DNA from: Rhodospirillales bacterium
GTDB lineage: Bacteria > Pseudomonadota > Alphaproteobacteria > Rhodospirillales > Casp-alpha2
Length of the DNA: 64,000 nt
Reading direction: 5' to 3'
Assembly (NCBI GenBank): GCA_017640505.1
Contig: JAEPQO010000001.1
Coordinates: 388,625-452,624 of the forward strand
Part shown: in pieces, positions 8,587-17,543 of the stretch
How positions within the stretch are numbered: the stretch's first letter is position 1
Layout of the letters: every line of letters begins with the position of its first letter
Notes under the pieces: generated by a model
Databases searched by the model: none
What the model saw: the letters and a program-made list of their open reading frames with translations, nothing else
Told to the model about the DNA's origin: nothing
Translations under genes and position numbers: made by a program

Positions 8587-9422
8587 GAACCCGCACTGAA
8601 ATTATCGACCGGCTGACCCGCTTCGGTGGCGGCGACCAAGACGATTTGGATCTCGCCGAAGCCACTCTGCTCGTCGGCGCCCTTGACCGGCCGGCCCTGC
8701 CCGTCGACCGCTATCGCCGCCACCTGGAAAAACTACAGACCAAGGTCGGCGACTACGCACGCATCGACGATGGACCTGTGCCGGTCGCCGTCATGATCGA
8801 CGCGCTGCGCCAGGTGCTGTCACGCCACTACGGTTATGGCGGTGGCGAGTCGAACGGCACCGACGAAGACTGCTTCGACCTGACCCGTGTTATCGACAGT
8901 CGCATCGGCTCCAGCGATGCGCTGGCGATCCTGTACGCGACGACGGCGCGCAGGCTCGGATGGGAGGCCGAGATCCTGCACATTCCGGGCCGTATGCTGA
9001 TCCGCCTGCAGGCGATGGGCGAACGGCTCGTTGCCGACCCGCTCGGCGACGGCAGGACACTGGAACCGGCTGACATCCGTGCCATTCTTAAGGCGTTTGA
9101 CGGTAACGAGTCGGAGCTGACGCCCGACGGCCTGAAGGTCATGACGGACAAGGAAGCCCTGCTTCGGCTGCTCGGTGGACGCAAGGCCGTGCTTTTGCGC
9201 GGCAAGCGGCTTGAAGAGGCGGCGGGGCTGCTCGATCTCGCACTGCGCATCGCGCCCGAAGAGCCGACACTGTGGCGCGAATGCGGCCTGCTGAATGCCA
9301 GGCTCGACCGCATCCAGGCCGCCGTCGACGCACTCGAAGAATATCTGCGGCTCGGCGCCGGCGAGTCGGCCCGCTACAACACCACCATTCTCTTGCAGGA
9401 ACTCCGCACGCGCCTCACATAA
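8583..9422 (+). CDS. SirB1-family transglutaminase-like/TPR protein
   Basis: This 279-aa cytoplasmic protein resembles the SirB1 family. The N-terminal ~170 residues contain a transglutaminase-like core (DALAILYATTARRLGWEAEI ... GRMLIRLQAMGERLVADPLG). The C-terminal part is helical and TPR-like (EEAAGLLDLALRIAPEEPTL, AAVDALEEYLRLG). The GTG start at 8583 overlaps the stop of the BON gene (GTGA), so it is translationally coupled to it. Substrate and activity are unknown for the family, and a catalytic Cys-His-Asp triad is not obvious. Confidence 0.8.
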   Translation: MRTRTEIIDRLTRFGGGDQDDLDLAEATLLVGALDRPALPVDRYRRHLEKLQTKVGDYARIDDGPVPVAVMIDALRQVLSRHYGYGGGESNGTDEDCFDLTRVIDSRIGSSDALAILYATTARRLGWEAEILHIPGRMLIRLQAMGERLVADPLGDGRTLEPADIRAILKAFDGNESELTPDGLKVMTDKEALLRLLGGRKAVLLRGKRLEEAAGLLDLALRIAPEEPTLWRECGLLNARLDRIQAAVDALEEYLRLGAGESARYNTTILLQELRTRLT

Positions 9423-9453
9423 GCGGAACCGCAATTCAATCTAGGAACACGCC

Positions 9454-10395
9454 ATGACCCTGACCGTCGCGATCCAGATGGATCATGTGAGCAGTATCGA
9501 CATTAACGGCGACAGCACTTTCGTCATGGCACTTGAGGCACAGAAGCGCGGCCACAAGCTGTTGCATTACGTCCCCGGTAAACTCTCGATGTCGAACGGC
9601 CGCATCCTTGCAGAAGCCGAGCCGATGGAGGTCCGGCGCGAAAAGGGCAATCACTTCACGCTGGGCGAACGGCGTACGATCGATCTTGCCGACGATGTCG
9701 AGGTGGTGCTGATGCGCCAGGACCCGCCCTTCGACATGGCCTACATCACGGCGACGCATCTGCTTGAACACGTGCATCCCGAGACGCTTGTCGTCAACGA
9801 TCCGCGCGAGGTGCGCAATGCGCCGGAGAAACTTTTCGTCACGCGCTTCGCCGAATTCATGCCGCCGACCCTGATTTCATCGGACCGAGATCAGATCATG
9901 GCGTTCCGTAGAGAGCACAAGGACATCATCATCAAGCCGCTCTACGGCAACGGTGGTGCCGGGGTATTCCATATCAAGCCGGAAGACGAGAACCTGAACG
10001 CGCTACTCGAGATGTTCACGATGCTCTACCGCGAGCCGATCATCGCGCAGGCGTACCTCAAGGACGTGCGCGCAGGCGACAAGCGGATCATTCTGATCGA
10101 CGGCGAAATCGCGGGCGCCACCAACCGCGTACCGGCGGAAGGCGAGGCGCGGTCCAACATGCATGTCGGCGGCAAAGCAGTGAAGTCCGAGATCACGGAC
10201 CGCGAGCGCGACATCTGCGCGGCCATCGGTCCGGAACTGAAACAGCGCGGCATGGTCTTCGTCGGCATCGACGTCATCGGCGGCTACATGACCGAGATCA
10301 ACGTCACCTCGCCGACGGGCCTGCAGGAAATCAACCGCTTCGACGACGTCTGCCTCGAAGCCGATATCTGGGACGCGATCGAGGCGAAGCTCTAG
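9454..10395 (+). CDS. gshB: Glutathione synthetase
   Basis: GshB ligates gamma-glutamylcysteine and glycine with ATP, the last step of glutathione synthesis. At 313 aa it opens with the conserved [19 protein letters not shown] and has [26 protein letters not shown] and the ATP-grasp segments [15 protein letters not shown] and [20 protein letters not shown]. It lies 31 bp after the SirB1-like gene, with a TAGGAA box before the ATG. It is probably the last gene of the rsmI-to-gshB run. Confidence 0.97.
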   Translation: MTLTVAIQMDHVSSIDINGDSTFVMALEAQKRGHKLLHYVPGKLSMSNGRILAEAEPMEVRREKGNHFTLGERRTIDLADDVEVVLMRQDPPFDMAYITATHLLEHVHPETLVVNDPREVRNAPEKLFVTRFAEFMPPTLISSDRDQIMAFRREHKDIIIKPLYGNGGAGVFHIKPEDENLNALLEMFTMLYREPIIAQAYLKDVRAGDKRIILIDGEIAGATNRVPAEGEARSNMHVGGKAVKSEITDRERDICAAIGPELKQRGMVFVGIDVIGGYMTEINVTSPTGLQEINRFDDVCLEADIWDAIEAKL

Positions 10396-10397
10396 AA

Positions 10398-10820
10398 TCA
10401 ATCGTCGCGCGTCACCGAACCGCGGGTCTTCTTGATCGCACTCTTGCGGCGCTTGTTATCCAGACGTTTGCGTTTTTGCGCCTTCGGCGTTTTCGTCGCA
10501 ACCCGGCGTTTCGGTGGCGCCGCAGCCGCGCGGACAAGTGCAATCAGCCGGCCCATCGCGTCCTGACGGTTCTGTTCCTGCGTGCGGAACCGCCGCGCCG
10601 TGATCACAACCACGCCGTCCGCGGTCATGCGGCGCCCGACCAATGTCTTCAGGCGCAGGAATTGCGCATTGCTGAGTGCCGGCGAGTGCCGCGCATCAAA
10701 CCGCAGTTGCACGGCGCTTTCGGTCTTGTTGACCTTTTGCCCGCCAGGACCGGCGGCACGCATAAACCGCTCTTCGATCTCGGTATCATCAATGGAAATA
10801 TCGGGTGTGATCTCGATCAT
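10398..10820 (-). CDS. arfB: ArfB ribosome-rescue peptidyl-tRNA hydrolase
   Basis: ArfB (YaeJ) releases peptides from ribosomes stalled on mRNAs without a stop codon. The GGQ catalytic motif is at residues 26-28 (AAGPGGQKVNK). The ~40-residue C-terminal tail is strongly basic (KAQKRKRLDNKRRKSAIKK), as needed to occupy the empty mRNA channel. At 140 aa it has the family's normal length and is too short for a canonical release factor. It converges on gshB with a 2-bp gap. Confidence 0.94.
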   Translation of the reverse strand: MIEITPDISIDDTEIEERFMRAAGPGGQKVNKTESAVQLRFDARHSPALSNAQFLRLKTLVGRRMTADGVVVITARRFRTQEQNRQDAMGRLIALVRAAAAPPKRRVATKTPKAQKRKRLDNKRRKSAIKKTRGSVTRDD

Positions 10821-10838
10821 CGATGATATGTATCACCG

Positions 10839-11267
10839 TCAAACAGGCCGTTGCCACCCTTCCGTCGCCCAGGCGTATCCCTCGTCAAACGACGTAAAGA
10901 TGCGCAGCCCCTCGGATTTACCGGCAACAACTTCCTTGAACTTGATAAAGAAATTGGCGGCAATCCGGGCTTGGATATTCTCTCCCACCACCAGGGCGCG
11001 ACGGCCGCGCCTCTCACCCCTTTTCTTGATGACCGAAATTACGCGCCGTGCACCCGCAGGCCAGTCCGTCGGCGGTGGCGCAAAAAACGTGAGATCGACG
11101 ACAATCGGCCGTTCCGGATCGAAACCCCCAGCGTTTGCAGGATTGGCCGGATCCAGGGCGCGATCCGCCCATTTTTCGACATCGAACACCCCCGCGAACC
11201 GCACCACGAGGATACCGTTCGCATCGATAGTAACGCCGTGTTCGAATTCTGATTCTGACTCTGACAA
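10839..11267 (-). CDS. STAS-like small protein of unknown function
   Basis: I do not recognise a named family for this 142-aa soluble protein. Its pattern of strands and helices (GILVVRFAGVFDVEKWADRA ... RPIVVDLTFFAPPP ... RRALVVGENIQARIAANFFI) resembles STAS/SpoIIAA-like folds, and the ending LRIFTSFDEGYAWATEG fits such small alphaproteobacterial proteins. The start appears to be TTG at 11267, supported by AGGGGG 8 bp upstream. No ATG or GTG occurs before the first conserved strand. It lies 18 bp upstream of arfB on the same strand, so the two may be co-transcribed. Confidence 0.6.
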   Translation of the reverse strand: MSESESEFEHGVTIDANGILVVRFAGVFDVEKWADRALDPANPANAGGFDPERPIVVDLTFFAPPPTDWPAGARRVISVIKKRGERRGRRALVVGENIQARIAANFFIKFKEVVAGKSEGLRIFTSFDEGYAWATEGWQRPV

Positions 11268-11451
11268 CCGTTCGACCCCCTAGAACGATAAACCGGTGAC
11301 TCTTCGATACCAATAAAATTCAATCGAAATAAGAAGTTGTAAACATTCGCGGCGTCTTTCCCGATCTGCGTGCGGCGGGAATGCAACCACACAGACAAAA
11401 AGTCCCACCGGTCCTTTCATAGGTCATGTAAAGGCAACGAAAGGGGCGGAT

Positions 11452-12978
11452 ATGGTTGCGCGCGTCGGCACGGTAGCGTTTCAGGGCATCGATGTTCTCG
11501 ATGTGGATGTTCAGGTGGAGATGGCATCGGGCCTGCCCGCCTTTCATGTCGTCGGTCTGCCGGACAAGGCCGTCGGCGAAAGCCGGGAACGGGTGCGCGC
11601 GGCGCTCAATGCCATGGGTCTCGCGTTGCCGCCAAAACGGATCACGGTCAACCTCGCGCCTGCCGACGTCGCCAAGGAAGGCAGTCACTTCGATCTGCCG
11701 ATCGCCATCGGCCTGCTGGGCGCGATGGGTGTGCTGTCAGCCGACGAAACCGGCCGCATGACGGCGATGGGTGAACTCGGTCTCGACGGCACCATTGCGC
11801 CTTCGCTCGGCGTGCTGCCCGCCGCCATTCACGCCGCCGCCGGCGCCCGCACCTTCGTCTGCGCGCAAAAGCAGGGTAGCGAGGCCGTCTGGGCCGGCGA
11901 GCTGGAGGTCATTGCCGCCCCCGACCTGCTGTCGCTCATCAATCACGTCAAGGGGACGCACGTGCTGGCACAGCCGGAAGCCCGCGTTTACGACGAACTG
12001 CCGGACTATCCGGATCTGGTCGACGTCAAAGGTCAGGAAACGGCCAAGCGTGCCCTGGAGATCACTGCCGCCGGCGGGCACAACATGCTGATGATCGGCC
12101 CGCCGGGCTCGGGGAAGTCGATGCTGGCGCACCGGCTCGGCGGTTTGCTGCCGCCGCTGACATCGCGCGAAATCCTCGAGGTGTCCATGGTGCACTCGCT
12201 GGCCGGCGAGCTGCCCGACGGCGGATTGACGCGGCGGCGGCCGTTCCGCGATCCGCATCATTCGGCGAGCGTCGCGGCGCTGGTCGGCGGCGGCCACCGG
12301 GTGCGGCCCGGCGAGATATCGCTCGCCCACCTGGGGGTCCTGTTTCTCGATGAACTGCCGGAATTCAAGGGCCAGGCGCTCGAAGCCCTTCGGCAACCGC
12401 TGGAGACGGGGCGCGTCAGTATTGCGCGCGCCAACGCGCACGTGGTCTACCCGGCACGTTTTCAGCTCGTCGCCGCCATGAATCCCTGCCGCTGCGGCTA
12501 TCTGGCCGACCCGGGGGCTGCATGTTCGCGGGCCCCCAAGTGCGGGACGGACTACCAGGCCAAGATCTCAGGACCGCTCATGGACCGGATGGATATTGTT
12601 GTCGAGGTTCCGGCCGTGCATCCGAGCGACCTCTCGCTGCCCGCGCCCGGCGATACGAGTGCCGATGTCGCAGGCCGTGTCGCCACCGCGCGCTGCCGGC
12701 AGCGCGTCCGGTCCGAGGCGCTTGGCCCCGGGGTGCCGGTCACCAACGCCGCCATCGATGGCCGGGCGCTGGAGAAAATCGCGGCGCCGGACGATGCCGG
12801 GCGCAAGCTGATGGACGATGCCGTTGCCGCGTTCAGTCTATCTGCCAGAGGATACCACCGGGTGCTGCGAGTCGCGCGCACCATCGCCGACCTGGACGGC
12901 GCGACGGCGGTCGGCCGGGCGCACATCGCGGAAGCGCTCAGCTACCGGCGCATCCAAGCGGGGGCCGCTGCCGCCTGA
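11452..12978 (+). CDS. comM: YifB/ComM Mg-chelatase-like AAA+ ATPase
   Basis: This 508-aa protein belongs to the YifB/ComM family. In naturally transformable bacteria ComM is a hexameric helicase that promotes branch migration during DNA integration. The N-terminal Lon-protease-like domain contains GLPAFHVVGLPDKAVGESRE. The AAA+ module has Walker A GPPGSGKS (from residue ~216), FRDPHHSAS and Walker B LFLDELPEF. A cysteine cluster (NPCRCGYLADPGAACSRAPK) and a C-terminal helical domain (ARGYHRVLRVARTIADLDG) complete the family layout. ATG 11452 has an AAGGGGCGG ribosome site. The family is widespread, so natural competence cannot be inferred from it. Confidence 0.94.
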   Translation: MVARVGTVAFQGIDVLDVDVQVEMASGLPAFHVVGLPDKAVGESRERVRAALNAMGLALPPKRITVNLAPADVAKEGSHFDLPIAIGLLGAMGVLSADETGRMTAMGELGLDGTIAPSLGVLPAAIHAAAGARTFVCAQKQGSEAVWAGELEVIAAPDLLSLINHVKGTHVLAQPEARVYDELPDYPDLVDVKGQETAKRALEITAAGGHNMLMIGPPGSGKSMLAHRLGGLLPPLTSREILEVSMVHSLAGELPDGGLTRRRPFRDPHHSASVAALVGGGHRVRPGEISLAHLGVLFLDELPEFKGQALEALRQPLETGRVSIARANAHVVYPARFQLVAAMNPCRCGYLADPGAACSRAPKCGTDYQAKISGPLMDRMDIVVEVPAVHPSDLSLPAPGDTSADVAGRVATARCRQRVRSEALGPGVPVTNAAIDGRALEKIAAPDDAGRKLMDDAVAAFSLSARGYHRVLRVARTIADLDGATAVGRAHIAEALSYRRIQAGAAAA

Positions 12979-13034
12979 TTGTTTGCGACTTGAACCTGCG
13001 CAGCTACTGACAACATAAGGTGAGGAGGCGGCAG

Positions 13035-13592
13035 ATGCGTGCGGTGCTTCGACCCGGGTTCCTGGCTTCGTTCGTAGCGGGATGGATGCTTGTCATCACC
13101 GCCCTGCCGGCCCGTGCCTGCGGTCCCGTCGTCGAAATCGATTTCTACGAATCCTCGCCCGATATTATGTCGATACACAACCGTTCCGAAGAGGCCTGGT
13201 CGCTGGTCAGCCTGACGTTCAATCTGGGCACGTCGGCCGGATCACTGATTTTCGATACGGTGTTCGGTGGTGCGGGTGAGAATATCCCGTCCGACTTTGA
13301 CATCATCGGCGGTACCGCACGGCTCGCGGCCACGCCCAAGGTGTCGGACGGCGATGTCGTTCTGCTCATGCTTTTCGCCAGCTTTGGCCCGGGTCAGAAT
13401 CTGGAGTTCACGGTCGATCTCGATGACCGCCTGGTCGATTCGGTGCTGGGGCAGGCGATCGTCGTCGGCAGCGAGATTGCGGGCGCGAGGGTCGACGGCA
13501 TTCTGCGCGACCCAAAGGGCAATGACATGCCGGTCCGCGGCATCTTTAACGACAAGGCACAGGCCCAATTGACATCGCTCAGCTGCGTCTGA
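13035..13592 (+). CDS. Secreted protein, possibly of the aggregation-factor-core type
   Basis: This is a 185-aa exported protein with a signal peptide (FLASFVAGWMLVITALPARA followed by CGP). The mature part is beta-rich: LIFDTVFGGAGENI, NLEFTVDLDDRL and IVVGSEIAGARVDG. The block FDxxFGGAG ... FTVDLDD ... GSEIAGARV recalls small alphaproteobacterial secreted proteins that pipelines name aggregation factor core; this is from memory and tentative. ATG 13035 is preceded at ideal distance by GAGGAGG, which rules out the GTG at 13020. The gene faces the RTX protein gene with 24 bp between the stops. Confidence 0.6.
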   Translation: MRAVLRPGFLASFVAGWMLVITALPARACGPVVEIDFYESSPDIMSIHNRSEEAWSLVSLTFNLGTSAGSLIFDTVFGGAGENIPSDFDIIGGTARLAATPKVSDGDVVLLMLFASFGPGQNLEFTVDLDDRLVDSVLGQAIVVGSEIAGARVDGILRDPKGNDMPVRGIFNDKAQAQLTSLSCV

Positions 13593-13616
13593 TCCGCTGA
13601 CGAAAAGTGTCCGCCG

Positions 13617-16600
13617 TCAATTCTTGAGATTAAAATCGCCCGCATCGATCGCGGAACGATCCGCACCCGAAACAGTCGCGATCTGGTAGGAGTTGCTGTC
13701 GGTCATGGCGGACGCATCATCCGTGTACCAGATCTGGGCGTCATCGCCGCCGCTGGCTGAGCCGATGATCACGATACCGGCGTTGGCCACACCGCCCGAG
13801 AGATTTTGTGCCGCCCCCGAAATAGTTGTCGAATCGGCTTCGAAATAATTCACCCCGTCCGTCAGCGTCCCTGCGTTGCCGAGACTGAAATCCCCGTCCG
13901 ACAGCATGAACAGGTCATTTTCGGAGGCGTTATAATCGTTGATGAGATCGGTGCCGAGCGACGTCGCCTTTGCGAGGGCATCGGCGCCCGAACCACCCTC
14001 GAAACGAAATTCGTCCGCGCCGGTGCCGCCGGTCAGGTTGTCCACACCTTCGCCGCCGATCAAAACGTCGTCACCCGCGTAGCCGAAGATATTATCCGCA
14101 CCGCCAAGCCCTGAAAGCGTGTCCGCGCCACCGCCGCCGGAGAGCGAGTTGGCATCGGCCGAACCCGAAATGGTGTCGTTATGATCCGTGCCGACGGCGT
14201 ACTCGATCCCGTCGAGCGTGTCGGTCCCGGTGTTCGCGCCTGTCGCCGTACCGGCCGCCAGATCAATGCTCACGGACGCACCGGCACCGGAATAATCGAC
14301 CGTATCGGAGCCGGAATCACTGCCTGCGTCGCCACCGCGAACCACGTCGTTGGCGCCATCGTCGTCACCCAGCATGAACGTGTCATCACCGCCCTCGCCG
14401 TTGAGCGTGTCGGCACCACCATTGCCGTAGATGGTGTCGTTCCCGTCGCCGCCGTAAATGTCGTCGGCCCCGTTGCCGGCGCTGCCGAGCGAGATGCCGA
14501 ACGCGGACGTATCGTCCGGAACGTCGCCGTAAATCGTGTCCGCGCCCGCGCCGCCCCACAGACTGTCATCGCCGGCACCGCCGGAAATCAGGTCGTCACC
14601 GCCGGAAGCCGCGAACGTCGGATTTGTCAGCGTGTTTGAAATGTTATGCGTCCCCGACAGCAGGTTGGTCGGCGTATCTCCGTAAACGAAGTCCGCGCCT
14701 TCCCGGGCGCCAATGGTGCTGGTCGTATCGTCGCCGACAAGAAAGTCCGCCAGCGACGTGCCCGTCAGCGTGTCGGCCGATGTCACGGTCGCCGTCAGCG
14801 TGACCGGATCGTCGCGGTCGTCGTCATCGTCGGCACGCGTCGAGAGATTGAGCACGATCGGGGTGAACGTGAAACCGAATCCGAAAAGACCGTCAATCCC
14901 GCCATAACTGCCGCCGCCCCCACCAGCCAGGGCATCGCCGCCGGCGCCGCCGATCAACACGTCGCTGCCGATCGCAGCCGTTGTACCGGCGTCTCCCGTA
15001 TACCCGCCACCTCCGCCACCGGCGATCAGGGTACCGGAGTCTTCGGACTCGTCAGCGTCGATCAATCCATCCGGGCCGGCCGCGATAACCTGATCCGCGG
15101 CCCGGGCACCGCCGTAGGCTTCCGCCGCGACGATGGCGCGTTCGAGCGCCTCTTCGATGCTTGAACCTTCACGCAGGGCTTCACGGTAAGCTTCGCGGGC
15201 CGCTGCCTCGCCGGCATCGAGGGAGGCACGCGCAACGTTCATCGACGCGTTCGTATTCGTGATCCAGTCGCCCCGGGTGGCGGACGGGTCGTCCGCCTCC
15301 GGCGGCTTGAGAAGATCCGGATCGATCGCAGCGAGCTCGCGCTCGACGACTTTCTCCACCACTTCCGCTGCGGTGCCCGCCTCCTGGGCGACCCGCTCTG
15401 CCGCTTCCGCATCGCGGGCCGCAGCCGCGGCGGCGGCTTCGGCGGCACGAAGGGCGGCGGCGGCGGCTTCTTCGGCCGCATCGGCCTCGGCTACGGCGAG
15501 CGCGCGGGCTTCCTCCGCTTCCTGGGCAGCCTGCGCCGCGCGTTGTGCCTCGGCAAACGCGGCTTCCTTCTGTTTCGCCTCCTCAAGGATCTGCAGCGCT
15601 TCATTACGGGCCCGTTCCGCTTCCTCGAGGGCGCGGCGCACCGCCTCTTCGGCAGCCGCCAGCCGCTCCGCCGCCTGTGCTTCCGCCAGATCCGTTTCGG
15701 CAACGGCACGCGCGGCATCGTCCTCGGCCTGCGTGGCCCGTTCCGTCTCGCGAATGGAATCCTCGAACGCACGGTCACGGCGTTCCGACTCCTCAAGGAT
15801 ATCGAGCGCCTGGCGGCGCAACGCTTCGGCTTCGGTGAGTTTCTCGTTGGCGTCCGCGCCGGCATCGGCCGCCTGCATGCGCGCGGCCGTTTCGGCCGCC
15901 GACGCATCACGGAGCGCCTCGTCCGCCGCATCGCGTGCCGCAGCGGCGATCGCCGCCTTGCGTGCCGCAATCTCGAACGCCGTGTCCCGGTCGACCTGCA
16001 CGGCTTCGCCAAGTCCGCTGCCGTCATCCGTTTCGCGTTCGAAGCCTTCTTCCTCCCCGTGCTCGGCAAGTGCCCGGCTCGCCGGGTCCGCGCCGCGCTG
16101 CTGCGACAGCAGCGTCGCCGGCATCATGGCGTGCGCGTCGGGCAGCGCCATTACGGCATCGCCGAAATGTTCCGTTGCGTCCCGCGGCCCCAGGCGCAGG
16201 ACGCCGCTGGGGCGGGTGAAGTAATCGTCGACGATCAGGGCTTCATAGGAACTGTCCAGCACCTCGGCGCCGGCGGGGTTCTCGACCCTGAGCGCACCGG
16301 GTCCCACATCATCGGCCCTGAGATAGGTGACCATCGTGCCGCCGTCGCTTTCGACCCGGCCCGCACCGGAGGCTCCATCGACACTGATTGTCGCTGCCGG
16401 CGTCTTGATGACAAAGGCACCGTCCGTCTGTGAAATCCCGCCGCCGGAAAACGAAAACGTTCCCTGTTGAACGATAAACGTCGCATGCTGGGCGCCGCTG
16501 TCCGGATCAAAAACCAGTTCGTCAAATGTTGCTTTTGCGTAATGACCGACCGAGAAAGTACTTTCGTCGGCGAAAAGAAGGCCGGCGTTGCCATCCGTTC

Positions 16601-17033
16601 CGGTTTCGATTCGATCGCCGCGACTGACCAGGGTGCCAACCTCGGCTTCAAGCACGGCGCCGTCGGCACGGACGATCTCGACGTCGCCGGAAAGCGTTTC
16701 AATCCGCCCGATCGGCGCTGTCGCGGCTGCAACCGTCGGCGTCTCGGCGGCATCGATCCCGGCCAATGCAGATACCACATCGGAACCGATATGAACGCCC
16801 GCATCCGTGGCCAGAGGTGGCGGCATTTCGGAGCCGAAATAATTGGGGACGATCAGGCGGGTGCCGTCCGCAAGCTCAATCAGGAGATCGGCATCAACCC
16901 GCGCGTAGACCGCCTCCGATAACAGGCCGCCGCCCGGGATCACCACGGGACCGCTATCCGGCAGGGGTACGATCTCCGGCTGGCCCGGCAGCGGCGCCAG
17001 CTCGCTGCGCTCGATTTCGGAACGTGTCGCCAT
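13617..17033 (-). CDS. Large FecR / coiled-coil / RTX calcium-binding surface protein
   Basis: This 1138-aa protein is probably exported by a type I system and held at the surface or released. It has no N-terminal signal peptide. In order: residues 1-100, a beta-rich lead-in (VYARVDADLLIELADGTRLI); ~105-240, a FecR-like domain (GRIETLSGDVEIVRADG, DRIETGTDGNAGLLFADEST, IKTPAATISVDG); ~350-570, an Ala/Glu/Arg coiled coil with an exact 70-residue repeat; ~595-650, a second helix; ~665-715, Gly-rich. RTX nonapeptides follow at ~753-1010 (GGAGDDSLWGGAGADTIYG, GGDGNDTIYGNGGADTLNG). The C-terminal serralysin-like segment is GADEFRFEGG ... LINDYNASENDLFML. No transporter genes (HlyB/HlyD/TolC type) are linked in this window. 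The parts are seen; adhesion or biofilm function is inferred. Confidence 0.8.
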   Translation of the reverse strand: MATRSEIERSELAPLPGQPEIVPLPDSGPVVIPGGGLLSEAVYARVDADLLIELADGTRLIVPNYFGSEMPPPLATDAGVHIGSDVVSALAGIDAAETPTVAAATAPIGRIETLSGDVEIVRADGAVLEAEVGTLVSRGDRIETGTDGNAGLLFADESTFSVGHYAKATFDELVFDPDSGAQHATFIVQQGTFSFSGGGISQTDGAFVIKTPAATISVDGASGAGRVESDGGTMVTYLRADDVGPGALRVENPAGAEVLDSSYEALIVDDYFTRPSGVLRLGPRDATEHFGDAVMALPDAHAMMPATLLSQQRGADPASRALAEHGEEEGFERETDDGSGLGEAVQVDRDTAFEIAARKAAIAAAARDAADEALRDASAAETAARMQAADAGADANEKLTEAEALRRQALDILEESERRDRAFEDSIRETERATQAEDDAARAVAETDLAEAQAAERLAAAEEAVRRALEEAERARNEALQILEEAKQKEAAFAEAQRAAQAAQEAEEARALAVAEADAAEEAAAAALRAAEAAAAAAARDAEAAERVAQEAGTAAEVVEKVVERELAAIDPDLLKPPEADDPSATRGDWITNTNASMNVARASLDAGEAAAREAYREALREGSSIEEALERAIVAAEAYGGARAADQVIAAGPDGLIDADESEDSGTLIAGGGGGGYTGDAGTTAAIGSDVLIGGAGGDALAGGGGGSYGGIDGLFGFGFTFTPIVLNLSTRADDDDDRDDPVTLTATVTSADTLTGTSLADFLVGDDTTSTIGAREGADFVYGDTPTNLLSGTHNISNTLTNPTFAASGGDDLISGGAGDDSLWGGAGADTIYGDVPDDTSAFGISLGSAGNGADDIYGGDGNDTIYGNGGADTLNGEGGDDTFMLGDDDGANDVVRGGDAGSDSGSDTVDYSGAGASVSIDLAAGTATGANTGTDTLDGIEYAVGTDHNDTISGSADANSLSGGGGADTLSGLGGADNIFGYAGDDVLIGGEGVDNLTGGTGADEFRFEGGSGADALAKATSLGTDLINDYNASENDLFMLSDGDFSLGNAGTLTDGVNYFEADSTTISGAAQNLSGGVANAGIVIIGSASGGDDAQIWYTDDASAMTDSNSYQIATVSGADRSAIDAGDFNLKN
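15414..15833 (-). repeat. Two 70-codon repeats encoding a coiled coil
   Basis: Within the RTX protein, residues 401-470 and 471-540 are tandem diverged copies. EAEALRRQALDILEE aligns with EAERARNEALQILEE, RAFEDSIRET with AAFAEAQRAA, and ARAVAETDLA with ALAVAEADAA, all offset by exactly 70. A weaker third copy precedes (TAFEIAARKA at 351-360 aligns with RAFEDSIRET at 421-430). Seventy residues equal ten heptads, so copy number could change the length of a stalk without breaking its register. Confidence 0.7.
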
Positions 17034-17134
17034 GCTTCGTACTCGATGCTGAACCTAGATGCAGTATCTTAACTCAAGCAAATCGCAACAGATAGGGGGA
17101 ATGTGAATATCTAGTGGATAACGACCCGTTGCAC

Positions 17135-17521
17135 TCAGGCTTCAGACTTCGGACGCCCGATCATACGGCCGAGATCCCGCTTTCCGACCACGTGCAGATG
17201 CAAATGCGGCACTTCCTGATGCGCATCCTCACCCGTGTTGGAGAGAATTCGGTATCCCGTTTCGCTCAAGCCCTTGAGCTTGGCAACCTGACCGACCGCG
17301 CGCATCAGCGCGGCAATCTCCGCATCCGATGCCTTTTCATGGAAATCGTCCATGTTGACGTAGGCACCTTTGGGGATCACGAGCACATGCACCGGCGCCT
17401 GCGGATTGATGTCATTGAACGCAAGCGTGTGTTCGTCTTCAAAGACCTTGTCGCACGGGATCTCGCCACGCAGGATCTTGGCGAAGATATTCTCCGGATT
17501 GTAGGTCATATCGTAGGCCAT
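17135..17521 (-). CDS. HIT-family nucleotide hydrolase (HinT-like)
   Basis: This is a histidine-triad protein of 128 aa. Such proteins hydrolyse purine nucleoside phosphoramidates or adenylated intermediates. The triad is visible as PHLHLHVVG (H-x-H-x-H), and the N-terminal part IFAKILRGEIPCDKVFEDEH is typical of HinT. ATG 17521 is used; an ATG four codons later is also possible. It follows hisE on the same strand with 22 bp between, so it probably belongs to the tail of the histidine operon, an association also seen in other bacteria. Confidence 0.93.
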   Translation of the reverse strand: MAYDMTYNPENIFAKILRGEIPCDKVFEDEHTLAFNDINPQAPVHVLVIPKGAYVNMDDFHEKASDAEIAALMRAVGQVAKLKGLSETGYRILSNTGEDAHQEVPHLHLHVVGKRDLGRMIGRPKSEA

Positions 17522-17543
17522 CGTTTATTCCCCATGCGAAATG

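Noticed and set aside
15259-16224. A 321-codon Ser/Ala/Arg-rich frame on the plus strand
   Set aside because: It mirrors the Ala/Glu coiled-coil repeats of the RTX gene on the opposite strand; the low complexity is inherited from that.
17114-17122. A DnaA-box-like AGTGGATAA upstream of the RTX gene
   Set aside because: It is a single one-mismatch copy with no AT-rich tract or other boxes nearby, so chance is the simplest explanation.
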